A stretch of 64,000 nucleotides of DNA from Phaeospirillum sp. (GTDB lineage: Bacteria; Pseudomonadota; Alphaproteobacteria; Rhodospirillales; Magnetospirillaceae): assembly GCA_030651575.1 (NCBI GenBank), contig JAUSFB010000044.1:273178-337177 (forward strand). Direction: 5' to 3'. The position numbers and the translations under genes are program-made. Under the pieces are notes generated by a model. It saw only the letters and a list, made by a program, of their open reading frames with translations, had not been told where the DNA came from and searched no databases. This document shows, in pieces, positions 8,541 to 17,122 of the stretch. Each line of letters opens with the position of its first letter. The first letter of the stretch is position 1.

Positions 8541-8999
8541 TCAAATACGATGATAGGGGTGGCCGGACAGGATGGCTTGGGAGCGCCACAACTGCTCGGC
8601 CAGCAGGGCGCGCACCAACATATGCGGCCATGTCATCCGTCCCAGCGACAGCAGCAGGTCGGCGCGGTCGCGCACGGTCTGGTCATGGCCATCGGCGCCG
8701 CCGATCAGAAAGGCGAGGTCGGTGACGCCGCCATCGCGCCAGTCCCTGATCTTTCCGGCGAATTCGGGGGAGCCGAGATCGCGGCCGCGCTCGTCCAGCG
8801 CCACCACCACCGCGCCGGCCGGGACCGTGGCCAGCAGCAATTCGGCCTCGCGCGCTTTCAGTTGGGCCGAGGCGAGCGGGCGCTTCTCCTCCACCTCCTT
8901 CAGGGTCGGTGGCGGGGACAGGCGGCGGAGATACTGGTGATAGAGGTCGAGTTCCGGCCCCGCCTTGGCCTTACCCACGGCGGCGACCAGAATCCGCAT
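8541..8999 (-). CDS. rlmH: 23S rRNA pseudouridine-1915 N3-methyltransferase RlmH
   Basis: A 152-residue SPOUT methyltransferase that methylates pseudouridine 1915 of 23S rRNA (E. coli numbering) on the assembled ribosome, using SAM. The C-terminal trefoil-knot signature is complete: FLIGGADG (about 98-105), LSLGRMTWPHMLVRALLAEQLWR and the invariant ending GHPYHR. Length is typical (about 155). It is the last gene of the obgE-proB-proA-nadD-rsfS-rlmH string. Its ATG shares one base with the TGA of rsfS, so the two are likely translationally coupled. The rsfS-rlmH order is widely conserved. Confidence 0.96.
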   Translation of the reverse strand: MRILVAAVGKAKAGPELDLYHQYLRRLSPPPTLKEVEEKRPLASAQLKAREAELLLATVPAGAVVVALDERGRDLGSPEFAGKIRDWRDGGVTDLAFLIGGADGHDQTVRDRADLLLSLGRMTWPHMLVRALLAEQLWRSQAILSGHPYHRI

Positions 9000-9418
9000 C
9001 ACTCGCCCAGCATGGCCTTGGCCCGGACGGCCGCGGCGCTGGAGAACTCGGCCTTGGCCTCCATGGTGCACCACATCTTTTCGAGATTGTAGAAGCTGCG
9101 AACCTCGGGGCGGAACAGGTGGACGATGATGTCGCCGGCATCCACCAGCACCCAGTCGCACTGGGGCTCGCCCTCGGTCTGGACATGCTGACCGGCGGTC
9201 TTTAGCGAACGCGATACGAAGTCGGCCAGGGCGCCGACCTGACGGGACGACTTGCCGGTGGCGATCACCATGTGATCGGCGATGGAGGTGCGGCCGCGCA
9301 GGTCGATGACGATGATGTCCTCGGCCTTGTGGTCCTCCAGGGTGGCGACGACCAGATCGACCAGGCTGGGGGCCTCGGAGGCGAGGGGCGCGGCGGCGGG
9401 GGTGGAATTGTGAGGTAT
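8999..9418 (-). CDS. rsfS: Ribosomal silencing factor RsfS, apparently initiated at ATA
   Basis: RsfS (Iojap/DUF143 family) binds uL14 and blocks joining of the subunits in slow growth. The family core is intact: VDLVVATLEDHKAEDIIVI, then TSIADHMVIATGKSSRQVGA, DWVLVDAGDIIVHLF and the C-terminal YNLEKMW. The first ATG (9271) falls in the middle of the fold and would remove an essential strand. Upstream the frame stays open to the nadD stop (9428-9430), and the only codon correctly placed behind the strong AGGAG (9425-9429) is ATA at 9416-9418, about 6 nt downstream. An unusual AUA start, as in rare regulated genes, is therefore inferred; CTG 9364 would be the other choice. Length from ATA is 139 residues, normal for the family. 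Confidence 0.85.
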   Translation of the reverse strand: MPHNSTPAAAPLASEAPSLVDLVVATLEDHKAEDIIVIDLRGRTSIADHMVIATGKSSRQVGALADFVSRSLKTAGQHVQTEGEPQCDWVLVDAGDIIVHLFRPEVRSFYNLEKMWCTMEAKAEFSSAAAVRAKAMLGE

Positions 9419-9427
9419 GACGGACTC

Positions 9428-10045
9428 CTATGTCTTCTGACGGTTCAGGCTGCGGATCGCGGTGGACGAGGCCGGGTGCCGCCGGATATGGAGGAACACC
9501 CAGGCCGGCGGCGGCTTGGTGCACAAGCACCGCGCGCCCTCGGCCCCACTGCGGTAATGATCGAACCGGCGGGCCGCCTTGGCGGCCAACGCTCGGGCAG
9601 AATAGGGACCGCGCGCCAAAATCGCAACCGGAACGACCGCGAAGATCCGTTCCCAGCGCGCCCAGTGTTCCAACTGGATCAGATTGTCGTCGCCCATCAG
9701 CCAGACGAAGCGGGTGCGGCCAAAGCGGGTGTGCAGCAAAGTCAGGGTGTCGGCGGTATAGCGGGTGCCCAGCCGGGTCTCCAGGGCGCTGACTCTGAGG
9801 CGGCGATTGCCGGCGGTGACGGCATGGGCCGAGGCCATCCGCTCGGCCAGCGGCGCCATCCCGGTCGCCGGCTTTAGCGGGTTTTGCGGGCTGACCAGCA
9901 GCCAGACTTCGTCGAGGCGCAGCAGCTTCAACGCCAGTTCGGCGATGTGGCGGTGACCGCCATGGGCCGGGTTGAACGAACCGCCCAGGAGCCCGACCCG
10001 GACCCGGCGGCGGTCTCCCCAGGGATTGGGCGGCGGCGGCCTCAC
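9428..10045 (-). CDS. nadD: Nicotinate-nucleotide adenylyltransferase NadD
   Basis: NadD transfers AMP to nicotinate mononucleotide, the penultimate step of NAD synthesis. Near the N-terminus is [15 protein letters not shown], containing the HxGH-type nucleotidyltransferase motif. [21 protein letters not shown] and the KxxR-like end region ([10 protein letters not shown]) follow. The GTG at 10045 is chosen: it overlaps the proA stop by 4 bp and gives 205 residues, normal for the family. The long open frame further upstream is the shadow of proA. The stop TAG overlaps the AGGAG that serves rsfS. Confidence 0.94.
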   Translation of the reverse strand: MRPPPPNPWGDRRRVRVGLLGGSFNPAHGGHRHIAELALKLLRLDEVWLLVSPQNPLKPATGMAPLAERMASAHAVTAGNRRLRVSALETRLGTRYTADTLTLLHTRFGRTRFVWLMGDDNLIQLEHWARWERIFAVVPVAILARGPYSARALAAKAARRFDHYRSGAEGARCLCTKPPPAWVFLHIRRHPASSTAIRSLNRQKT

Positions 10046-11307
10046 CCCGGCCGGACCTGACCGGCGCCCTTCACCACATATTTGAAGGTGCATAGCTGTT
10101 CGACGCCCACCGGGCCGCGCGCATGCATCTTGCCGGTGGAGATGCCGATTTCGGCCCCCATGCCGAATTCGCCGCCATCGGCGAACTGGGTCGAGGCGTT
10201 CCACAGCACGATGGCCGAGTCGCAGCCGTTCAGGAAGGCTTCGGCGGCCTTGGCCTCTTCGGTGATGATGGCCTCGGTATGGTGCGAGCCGTAGGCGTTG
10301 ACGTGGTCCACCGCCGCCCGGACGCCGTCCACCACCTTCACCGAGATGACGGAATCGAGATATTCCGTGCTCCAGTCGGCCTCGACGGCGGGCAGGGCGC
10401 GGCAGTCGGCCTGCTGCGCCGCGTGGTCGCCGCGCACCTCGCAACCGGCATCGATCAGCATGGAGACCAGCGGCTTCAGGTGGGTGTCGGCGCAGGCCCG
10501 GTCCACCAGCAGGGTCTCGGTCGCGCCGCAGACGCCGGTCCGGCGCATCTTGGCGTTGAGCACCACCGCTTTGGCCATTTCCAGATCGGCGGCGGCGTCC
10601 ACATAGGTGTGGCAGATGCCCTCCAGGTGCTGGAACAGCGGAATGCGGCTTTCCTCGACCACGCGGGCCACCAGCGACTTGCCGCCGCGCGGCACGATGA
10701 CGTCGATATACTCGGAGAGGCGCAGCATGGCCCCGACCGCTTCCCGGTCGGTGGTGGGCACCATCTGGACGGCATCGACGGGCAGGCCGGCGGCGGCGAT
10801 GGCGGCCGACAGGGCGGCCATGATCGCTCGCGACGAGTGGAAGCTTTCCGAGCCGCCGCGCAGGATGGCGGCGTTGCCCGACTTCAGGCAGAGGCCGGCG
10901 GCGTCGGCGGTGACGTTGGGCCGGCTCTCATAGATGATTCCGATCACCCCCAGCGGCACCGCGACGCGGGCGATGGCCAGCCCGTTGGGACGGGTCCATC
11001 CAGCCAGAGTGCGCCCGACCGGATCGGGCAGGGCGGCGATGTCCTCCAGCCCCTTGGCCATGGCCTCGATCCGGGCGGGGTTCAACATCAGGCGGTCGAG
11101 TAAGGCCTTGGTCAGGCCCTTGGCCTCTCCGGCCCGCATGTCCTTTGCGTTGGCGGCGATGATCAGCGGCGCGTCGGTGCGCAGGGCGGCGGCGGCGGCG
11201 CGCAGCGCCTGGTCCTTGGCGGCGGTCGGAGCCAGCGCCATCACCCGCGCGGCGGCGCGGGCGCGGCGGCCGAGATCGGTCATCAGGGTCTGGATATCGG
11301 TCGTCAT
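10042..11307 (-). CDS. proA: Glutamate-5-semialdehyde dehydrogenase (gamma-glutamyl phosphate reductase) ProA
   Basis: ProA catalyses the NADPH-dependent second step of proline synthesis, acting on the gamma-glutamyl phosphate made by ProB just upstream. The 421-residue aldehyde-dehydrogenase fold shows [32 protein letters not shown], and the catalytic cysteine in [16 protein letters not shown] 11307 lies 8 nt from GGAGG and is preferred over ATG 11313, which is only 2 nt away. It is 16 bp downstream of proB and overlaps nadD by 4 bp, so it is surely in the same operon. Confidence 0.96.
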   Translation of the reverse strand: MTTDIQTLMTDLGRRARAAARVMALAPTAAKDQALRAAAAALRTDAPLIIAANAKDMRAGEAKGLTKALLDRLMLNPARIEAMAKGLEDIAALPDPVGRTLAGWTRPNGLAIARVAVPLGVIGIIYESRPNVTADAAGLCLKSGNAAILRGGSESFHSSRAIMAALSAAIAAAGLPVDAVQMVPTTDREAVGAMLRLSEYIDVIVPRGGKSLVARVVEESRIPLFQHLEGICHTYVDAAADLEMAKAVVLNAKMRRTGVCGATETLLVDRACADTHLKPLVSMLIDAGCEVRGDHAAQQADCRALPAVEADWSTEYLDSVISVKVVDGVRAAVDHVNAYGSHHTEAIITEEAKAAEAFLNGCDSAIVLWNASTQFADGGEFGMGAEIGISTGKMHARGPVGVEQLCTFKYVVKGAGQVRPG

Positions 11308-11323
11308 GGTCATGGCCTCCAGG

Positions 11324-12427
11324 CTATCCCTCCATCACCAGATCGTCGCGGTGGATCAGTTCGTCGCGGCCGCGAAAACCCAGGATGGTTTCGATTTCGG
11401 TGCTCTTGCGGCCCTGGATGGCGCGGGAGTCGGCGGCGGAATAGGCCACCAATCCGCGGCCCAGCACCCGCCCATCGGCGGATTTGACCAAGACGCAGTC
11501 GCCGCGATCGAACTCGCCGTCCACCACCACCACGCCGGCCGGCAGCAGGGAGCTGCCCGAAGCCAGGGCGCGGGCGGCGCCGGCATCCAGCACCAGGGCG
11601 CCGGCCGGTTTCATGGAGCCGAAGATCCACTGTTTGCGGGCGGTGCGGGGCTCGGAACCGGGGATGAACCAGGTACAGCGGCTGCCGTCCTCGATGGCCT
11701 TGAGGGGGTGTTGCATCTCGCCCTTGGTGATCGCCATGCGGCAACCGGCCGACAGGCAGATGCGCGCGGCGGTCAGCTTGGTCACCATGCCGCCCGAGCC
11801 GTAGGCCGAGCCGGGGTCGCCGGCCATGGCCTCGATCTCGGGGGTCAGGTCGCGCACTTCGGGGATGAATCTGGCGTCGGGATGCTTGCGCGGGTCGGCG
11901 GTATAGAGGCCGTCGATGTCGGAGAACAGCACCAGCGCGTCGGCCGAGACCATCTGGGCGACGCGGGCGGCAAGGCGGTCGTTGTCGCCCACCCGGATCT
12001 CGGCGGTGGCCACGGTGTCGTTTTCGTTGATCACCGGCACCGCGCCCAGGCGCAGCAGGGTGTCCAGGGTGGAGCGCGCGTTAAGGTAGCGTCGGCGGTC
12101 CTCGGAATCATCCAGGGTCAGCAGCACCTGGGCCACGGTGATGGAATGGTGGGCCAGCGCCTCCTGATAGGCATGGGCGAGGCGGATCTGACCGCAGGCG
12201 GCGGCCGCCTGTTTTTCCTCCAGCCGGAGCGGCTGCTTCAGGCCCAACTGGCGGCGACCGACCGCCACCGCGCCGGAGGACACGATTAGCACTTCTTGTC
12301 CGCGCGCCCGGCAGGCGGCGATGTCGGCGCACAGCGAATCCAGCCAGGTCCGCCGGATATGGCCGGAAACGTCGTCCACCAGCAGCGAGGAGCCGATCTT
12401 GATGATCAGCCGCCGGGCCTGTTTCAT
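11324..12427 (-). CDS. proB: Glutamate 5-kinase ProB with C-terminal PUA domain
   Basis: ProB phosphorylates glutamate with ATP, the committed and proline-inhibited step of proline synthesis. It has 367 residues. The amino-acid-kinase domain (about 1-255) shows [29 protein letters not shown] and [14 protein letters not shown] domain fills about 275-360. The ATG at 12427 sits 60 bp after obgE. It precedes proA, the usual pairing; placement between obgE and nadD is common in alphaproteobacteria. Confidence 0.96.
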   Translation of the reverse strand: MKQARRLIIKIGSSLLVDDVSGHIRRTWLDSLCADIAACRARGQEVLIVSSGAVAVGRRQLGLKQPLRLEEKQAAAACGQIRLAHAYQEALAHHSITVAQVLLTLDDSEDRRRYLNARSTLDTLLRLGAVPVINENDTVATAEIRVGDNDRLAARVAQMVSADALVLFSDIDGLYTADPRKHPDARFIPEVRDLTPEIEAMAGDPGSAYGSGGMVTKLTAARICLSAGCRMAITKGEMQHPLKAIEDGSRCTWFIPGSEPRTARKQWIFGSMKPAGALVLDAGAARALASGSSLLPAGVVVVDGEFDRGDCVLVKSADGRVLGRGLVAYSAADSRAIQGRKSTEIETILGFRGRDELIHRDDLVMEG

Positions 12428-12486
12428 TTTTCAGTCCCTCGATCGGCCAAAGCGGGCGTATCCGTGCCGGTCGGCTTTCATCTTGC

Positions 12487-13650
12487 TCATTCGCCTTCGT
12501 CGTCCCCATCGTCTTGGTCGGTGTTCCAGATCCATTCGCCGTTCGGCCCCACGCGGCCGTCTTCCAGATCGCCCTCCTCGGAGGTCGACTTGAAATGGGG
12601 CGTCGAGCGCTTGCCGGCGCCGAAGGCTGAGGAGGCGGCCAGAACGGCCGGCTCGGCCTCGCGGGCTTCCTTGATATGGCCGAACAGCCGCGCCAAAACC
12701 GGTTTCATACCGATGCCGGATACGCCGGACAGCGGCAGGACTTCGGCGCCGCAGGCCTCGCGGAGGGCCTCCAGCTTTTCCTCGATGTCTTCCGGAGTCA
12801 GCGAGTCGCACTTGTTCAACGCCACCACTTCGGGCTTGGCGTCCAGGCCGCCGCCATAGGCGGCCAATTCGTGGCGGACCACGCGATAGACCTCGGCCAC
12901 GTCGTCCTCGGTGCCGTCGATCAGGTGCAGCAGCACCCGGCAGCGTTCGATATGCCCCAGAAAGCGGTCGCCGATGCCGAGGCCCTCATGGGCGCCCTCG
13001 ATCAGGCCGGGGATGTCGGCGGCGATGAATTCTTCGTCGCCCAGGGTCACCACGCCCAGATTGGGGTGCAAGGTGGTGAAGGGGTAGGCGGCGATCTTGG
13101 GCCGCGCCCGGGTGCAGGCGGCCAGGAAGGTGGACTTGCCGGCATTGGGTTGTCCCACCAGCCCGGCGTCGGCGATCAGTTTGAGGCGTAGCCAGATCCA
13201 GCGTTCCTCACCCGGCCAGCCTTCGTCGTAGCGGCGCGGGGCTTGATTGGTCGAGGTTTTGTAATGCAGGTTGCCAAAGCCGCCATCGCCGCCCCGCAGC
13301 AGCACGATGCGCTGACCGGCCTGGGTGAGATCGGCCATCACCGTCTCTTTGTCCTCGTCCAGCACCTGGGTGCCGACCGGGACCTTCATCACCATGTCGT
13401 CGCCCTTGCCGCCGGTCTTGTTGGCGCCCTGGCCGTGATGGCCCTTATCCGCCTTGAAGTGCTGTTGGTAGCGGTAATCGATCAGGGTGTTGAGGTTGGC
13501 GACGCATTCCAGGATCACGTCGCCGCCCCGGCCGCCATTGCCGCCATCGGGGCCACCGAATTCGATGTGTTTTTCGCGACGAAAGCTGCACGCGCCGGCT
13601 CCGCCGTCGCCGCTTCTGACGAAAATCTTGGCCTGATCGAGGAATTTCAT
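12487..13650 (-). CDS. obgE: GTPase ObgE/CgtA
   Basis: A 387-residue Obg-family GTPase, a late 50S assembly factor that also links to ppGpp. The glycine-rich Obg fold covers about 1-158 ([15 protein letters not shown]). The G domain follows, with GQPNAGKST (G1), FTTLHPNLG (G2), [12 protein letters not shown] (G3) and NKCDS (G4). An acidic tail ends the protein. The ATG at 13650 has AAAG just upstream. It is downstream of rplU-rpmA, the near-universal arrangement, but a strong terminator separates it from rpmA, so either read-through or a separate promoter serves obgE-proB-proA-nadD-rsfS-rlmH. Confidence 0.97.
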   Translation of the reverse strand: MKFLDQAKIFVRSGDGGAGACSFRREKHIEFGGPDGGNGGRGGDVILECVANLNTLIDYRYQQHFKADKGHHGQGANKTGGKGDDMVMKVPVGTQVLDEDKETVMADLTQAGQRIVLLRGGDGGFGNLHYKTSTNQAPRRYDEGWPGEERWIWLRLKLIADAGLVGQPNAGKSTFLAACTRARPKIAAYPFTTLHPNLGVVTLGDEEFIAADIPGLIEGAHEGLGIGDRFLGHIERCRVLLHLIDGTEDDVAEVYRVVRHELAAYGGGLDAKPEVVALNKCDSLTPEDIEEKLEALREACGAEVLPLSGVSGIGMKPVLARLFGHIKEAREAEPAVLAASSAFGAGKRSTPHFKSTSEEGDLEDGRVGPNGEWIWNTDQDDGDDEGE

Positions 13651-13703
13651 CTTTGTTTTGCCTCACACGCCGTGGCGAGCTTCGCCCGTGACGCTCAAGT
13701 CCC

Positions 13704-13740
13704 TGAAAACGAAAAGGGGGAACGGCGAACCGTTCCCCCC
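13704..13740 (-). terminator. Intrinsic terminator after rpmA, UUCG tetraloop
   Basis: Read on the minus strand, GGGGGAACGG and CCGTTCCCCC pair perfectly around a TTCG loop (stem 13716-13739) and are followed by TTTTCGTTTT. It lies 31 bp past the rpmA stop and 54 bp before the obgE start. Confidence 0.88.
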
Positions 13741-13770
13741 TTCCAAAACCATATGGGTCCGGGAACGGCC

Positions 13771-14040
13771 CTATTCGGCGGCTTCCGGCAGCGGCTCGAT
13801 GACCACGAAGGTCCGGCCTTCGGCCTTGTGCTTGAAGGCGACGGTGCCGAGGACCTTGGCGAACAAGGTATGATCGGTGCCCATGCCGACATTGGTGCCG
13901 GGATAGAATTTGGTGCCGCGCTGGCGCACGATGATGTTGCCGGGGATGACGATCTCACCACCGAACTTCTTGACGCCAAGCCGCTGACCCGCTGAGTCGC
14001 GACCGTTGCGGGATGAGCCGCCAGCCTTTTTATGAGCCAT
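13771..14040 (-). CDS. rpmA: 50S ribosomal protein bL27
   Basis: bL27 has 89 residues and sits near the peptidyl-transferase centre. It begins [20 protein letters not shown] and contains [20 protein letters not shown] and the usual [10 protein letters not shown]. There is no N-terminal extension of the Firmicutes type, so no cleavage is expected. It is 34 bp downstream of rplU with a purine-rich ribosome binding site (GAGGAG region at about 14047-14052). A UUCG terminator follows. Confidence 0.98.
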   Translation of the reverse strand: MAHKKAGGSSRNGRDSAGQRLGVKKFGGEIVIPGNIIVRQRGTKFYPGTNVGMGTDHTLFAKVLGTVAFKHKAEGRTFVVIEPLPEAAE

Positions 14041-14074
14041 AGTCTAGTCTCCTCGTATCCGCTTGGGGCTGCGA

Positions 14075-14377
14075 TCAGCCGGCGGAGATATCGGTAATGC
14101 GCAGAATCGTCAGATCCTGGCGGTGGCCATTCTTGCGGCGCGAATTCTGGCGGCGGCGCTTCTTGAAGATGATGATCTTCTCGCCACGGGCCTGAGCGAC
14201 CACGGTCGCCGTCACCTGGGCGCCAGCCACGACGGGAGCGCCAATCTTGTCGCCAACCATCAGAACCTGATCGAGCACGAGCTCGGACCCGGCCTCACCA
14301 GCCAGCTTCTCGACGCGGATGACGTCGTCCTTGGCCACCTTGTACTGCTTACCGCCGGTCTGGATGACTGCGAACAT
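14075..14377 (-). CDS. rplU: 50S ribosomal protein bL21
   Basis: bL21 has 100 residues. It begins [18 protein letters not shown] and carries the conserved [20 protein letters not shown] signature near the C-terminus, which binds 23S rRNA domain I. It is the first gene of the rplU-rpmA unit, with a consensus-like promoter at 14443-14470 and a leader of about 60 nt. Confidence 0.98.
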   Translation of the reverse strand: MFAVIQTGGKQYKVAKDDVIRVEKLAGEAGSELVLDQVLMVGDKIGAPVVAGAQVTATVVAQARGEKIIIFKKRRRQNSRRKNGHRQDLTILRITDISAG

Positions 14378-14442
14378 GACGATTCTACCTGAGCAAAAGA
14401 ATTAGTGACGCGCAGGGCGAACACCCCGCGCGAGAGGGCCGA

Positions 14443-14470
14443 ACTATACTCAGGCGCGTTCGAGAGTCAA
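14443..14470 (-). promoter_or_regulatory. Sigma-70 type promoter of rplU-rpmA
   Basis: On the minus strand, TTGACT (-35, 14465-14470) and TATAGT (-10, 14443-14448) are separated by 16 bp and followed by a CG-rich discriminator. The start point would be near 14436, about 60 nt before the rplU ATG. The spacing and -35 match the rpmG promoter at 25551-25578. Confidence 0.75.
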
Positions 14471-14496
14471 CGCCTTTGTAATGGGGGCGAGTCGCA

Positions 14497-14700
14497 TCAC
14501 GCTTCGTAGCTGGCGATTTCGGCGGCGGCCCGGCCGGGCAGGCGGTCGAGGATAGCTTGTTTCTGGCCATCGCTGGCGGTGGACCAGGCTTTGATTTCGG
14601 CCTTGGTGCGCTTGCAGCCGGCGCACCAGTCAAAACGGTCGTCGATACGGCAGACCGACTTGCACGGACTGTTGAAGATCTTGAGCTGCGGGTGGGGCAA
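14497..14700 (-). CDS. DUF1289 small cysteine-rich protein
   Basis: A 67-residue protein with the DUF1289 cysteine pattern SPCKSVCRID and WCAGCKRT (Cys at about 13, 17, 26 and 29), probably a small zinc or Fe-S site. The function of the family is not established. The TTG at 14700 is the likely start, because GGGAGG lies about 6 nt upstream and no ATG fits. It is divergent from the pfp gene and lies upstream of the rplU promoter. Confidence 0.8.
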   Translation of the reverse strand: MPHPQLKIFNSPCKSVCRIDDRFDWCAGCKRTKAEIKAWSTASDGQKQAILDRLPGRAAAEIASYEA

Positions 14701-14846
14701 TCCTACCTCCCTGGCAAGCCCCGTTCGGTGGGGCTGTCTCCCATATGGGGCCTACTCATGAGGCGTAAAAGACCTGACGCCTCTGGCAGCTCCTTCGCGG
14801 GCGGCGTATCGTGATCGCCGGACGTGACAGAAGGGGAGGGCGGGAG

Positions 14847-16061
14847 ATGTTGCACGGCAAGGTCCTGGTGGCTCAAGGCGGCGGGCCGACGGCGGTCATC
14901 AATCAGTCCATGGTGGGCGCGGTGCTGGAATCGCGCAAATTCCGCAATGTGGATCTGGTCTATGGCGCCCATCATGGGGTGCGCGGCATCATCAACGAGG
15001 AGTTTCTCGACCTCACCCAGGAGACCAGCCATAACCTGGAGGCGGTGGCGCAGACTCCGTCCTCGGCGCTGGGCTCGACCCGCGACAAGCCCGACCTTAA
15101 ATACTGTCAGGAGGTGTTCCGGGTTCTCCAGGCCCATGGCATCGCCTACTTCTTTTATATCGGCGGTAATGATTCCTCGGACACGGTCCGTATCGTCTCG
15201 GAGGAGGCGCACAAGGCCGGCTATCCGCTGCGCTGCATCCATATCCCCAAGACCATCGACAACGATCTGGTCCATAACGACCACACGCCGGGCTTTCCCT
15301 CGGCGGCGCGGTTCGTCGCCCAGGCCTTCATGGGGGCCAATCTGGACAATGCGGCGCTGAAGGGCGTCTATATAGCGGTGGTGATGGGCCGCCATGCTGG
15401 CTTCCTGACCGCCGCCTCGGCCTTGGGCAAGAAGTTCCCCGATGACGGCCCCCACCTGATCTATATTCCCGAGCGCGTCTTCTCGGTCGATCGCTTCCTG
15501 TCCGACGTCAAGGACTGCTACGAGCGGTATGGCCGCTGCGTGGTGGCGGTCTCCGAAGGCATCCACGACGAGAACGGCGCGCCCATCATCACCAAGCTGG
15601 CAAAGGATGTGGAAAAGGACGCCCACGGCAATATCCAGCTGTCGGGCACCGGCGCCCTGGCCGACCTGCTGTGCGAGGAGGTCAAGGCCAGGCTGGGAAT
15701 CAAGCGGGTGCGCGGCGACACCTTCGGCTATGTCCAGCGCTCGTTTATCGGTTGCGTCTCGGACGTGGACCAGCGCGAGGCCCGCGAGGTCGGCGAGAAG
15801 GCGGTGCAATTCGCCATGTGGGGCACGGTGGACGGCTCGGTGACCATCCAGCGCACCGGTTTTTACTCGGTGGACTACAAGCTGCTGCCGCTGGAGATGG
15901 TGGCAGGCAAGACCCGCGTGATGGAGGACCACTTCATCGCCGACTCCGGAACCGATGTCACCGACGCCTTCCGCATGTATTTGCGGCCGCTGCTGGGCTC
16001 GGGGATGCCCGACGCGTTCCGGCTGCGGCTCAATTCGGTTCCGAAGATATTGATGGGCTGA
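14847..16061 (+). CDS. pfp: 6-phosphofructokinase, PPi-dependent type
   Basis: A 404-residue PFK-family enzyme that phosphorylates fructose 6-phosphate. The phosphoryl-donor site has GGNDSSDT (Asp109) and PKTIDND (Lys135). Asp and Lys at these two positions mark pyrophosphate-dependent enzymes; ATP-dependent PFKs have glycine at both. GGGPTAVINQS and GRHAGFLTAAS are the other family blocks. A PPi enzyme is reversible and suits an organism that grows mainly by gluconeogenesis. ATG 14847 is preferred over the upstream in-frame start at 14811 because AAGGGGAGGG lies 6-15 nt before it and the family begins here. Confidence 0.9.
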   Translation: MLHGKVLVAQGGGPTAVINQSMVGAVLESRKFRNVDLVYGAHHGVRGIINEEFLDLTQETSHNLEAVAQTPSSALGSTRDKPDLKYCQEVFRVLQAHGIAYFFYIGGNDSSDTVRIVSEEAHKAGYPLRCIHIPKTIDNDLVHNDHTPGFPSAARFVAQAFMGANLDNAALKGVYIAVVMGRHAGFLTAASALGKKFPDDGPHLIYIPERVFSVDRFLSDVKDCYERYGRCVVAVSEGIHDENGAPIITKLAKDVEKDAHGNIQLSGTGALADLLCEEVKARLGIKRVRGDTFGYVQRSFIGCVSDVDQREAREVGEKAVQFAMWGTVDGSVTIQRTGFYSVDYKLLPLEMVAGKTRVMEDHFIADSGTDVTDAFRMYLRPLLGSGMPDAFRLRLNSVPKILMG

Positions 16062-16185
16062 TGTCGGTTCCACCCTTCTGGGCACTTGTGCCCTCTGTCC
16101 GGTTGTGCTTCATACCCGGGATCGATGTCTCGGCCGGGGCGCGCGGTCGCGTCCTTGGCTTTCCGACGAGAAGGAATGATCGCTC

Positions 16186-17028
16186 ATGATGAAGCTGTTC
16201 GCGCGCGGCCCCGTGCTCGCCCTTGGTCTGGTCGCCGGGTTCGCCGCCAGCCCGGTTTTTGCCGCCGACCAGAAGAATGCCGTGGTCGCCGTGGTCAACG
16301 GCTCCGAGATTCATATCTCCCAGCTGGCCGATTTTGCCCGTCAGCTGCCGCGTGGAGCAGGACAGCCGCCCTACGAGGCGCTGCTTGAAATCGTCATCAA
16401 CAACCAGTTGGTCTACGATGCGGCGAAGAAGGAGAAGCTCGACGCCAATCCCGAGATCAAGGCCGCCCTCAAGAAGGTCGAGATGCAGATGGTGACTCAG
16501 GCCTATATGCAAAATAAGGTCCGTCCGGCGGTCACCGAAGAGTCGATCAAGGCCAATTACGACCGGGCGGTCAAGGAATTCGTCCCGGCCGAGGAAGTGC
16601 GCGCCCGCCATATCCTGGTGGAAACCGACGAGGCCGCCCGCTCCATCATCGCCGAGTTGGGCCGTGGCGCCGACTTCGCCGAACTGGCCAAGACCCGCAC
16701 CAAGGACCCGTCAGGGGCCGCCAACGGTGGCGATCTCGGCTATTTCTCCCAGAAGGCCATGGTGCCGGAATTCGCCGACGCCGCCTTTGCCATGCGCCCC
16801 GGCGAGGTCTCCAAGACCCCCGTCAAGTCGCCGTTCGGCTACCATGTGATCAAGGTCGACGACAAGCGCATGGCGGTGATCCCCCCCTACGAGCAGGCCA
16901 AGCCCGCCATCGCCCAGCAGATTGCCGAAGGCATCCAGGAGAAGCTGGTGATGGACCTGCGCGACAAGGCCAAGATCAAGCGCTTTGGTCCCGATGGCGC
17001 GCCGCTGCCCGAGCAGGGCAAGAAGTAG
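16186..17028 (+). CDS. Periplasmic parvulin-type peptidyl-prolyl isomerase
   Basis: A 280-residue exported foldase. It has a signal peptide (about 1-26, ending SPVFA), a SurA/PrsA-like N-terminal helical part (about 35-120), then one parvulin domain (about 138-235) with ARHILVETDEAA, DLGYFSQKAMVPEFADAAF and FGYHVIKVDDKR. A short basic tail ends the protein. It probably assists folding of outer-membrane or periplasmic proteins. AAGGA lies 13-17 nt before the ATG at 16186, which is followed immediately by a second ATG. The next gene, argJ, is 94 bp downstream, beyond an inverted repeat. Confidence 0.92.
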   Translation: MMKLFARGPVLALGLVAGFAASPVFAADQKNAVVAVVNGSEIHISQLADFARQLPRGAGQPPYEALLEIVINNQLVYDAAKKEKLDANPEIKAALKKVEMQMVTQAYMQNKVRPAVTEESIKANYDRAVKEFVPAEEVRARHILVETDEAARSIIAELGRGADFAELAKTRTKDPSGAANGGDLGYFSQKAMVPEFADAAFAMRPGEVSKTPVKSPFGYHVIKVDDKRMAVIPPYEQAKPAIAQQIAEGIQEKLVMDLRDKAKIKRFGPDGAPLPEQGKK

Positions 17029-17057
17029 GCTTCCTTCGCCGTCACTAAAGTGTGGCG

Positions 17058-17097
17058 AGACTCCGGCGCGTCGGTCTTGTACCAACCGCCGGAGTCT
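17058..17097. other. 11-bp inverted repeat between the parvulin gene and argJ
   Basis: AGACTCCGGCG (17058-17068) and CGCCGGAGTCT (17087-17097) pair perfectly, and GGT/ACC in the loop can extend the structure. No T-run follows, so it is a weak terminator candidate at best. It may be an RNA stabiliser or leader structure for argJ. Confidence 0.4.
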
Positions 17098-17122
17098 TCA
17101 CCGCCAAAATGGAATTTCCGCC

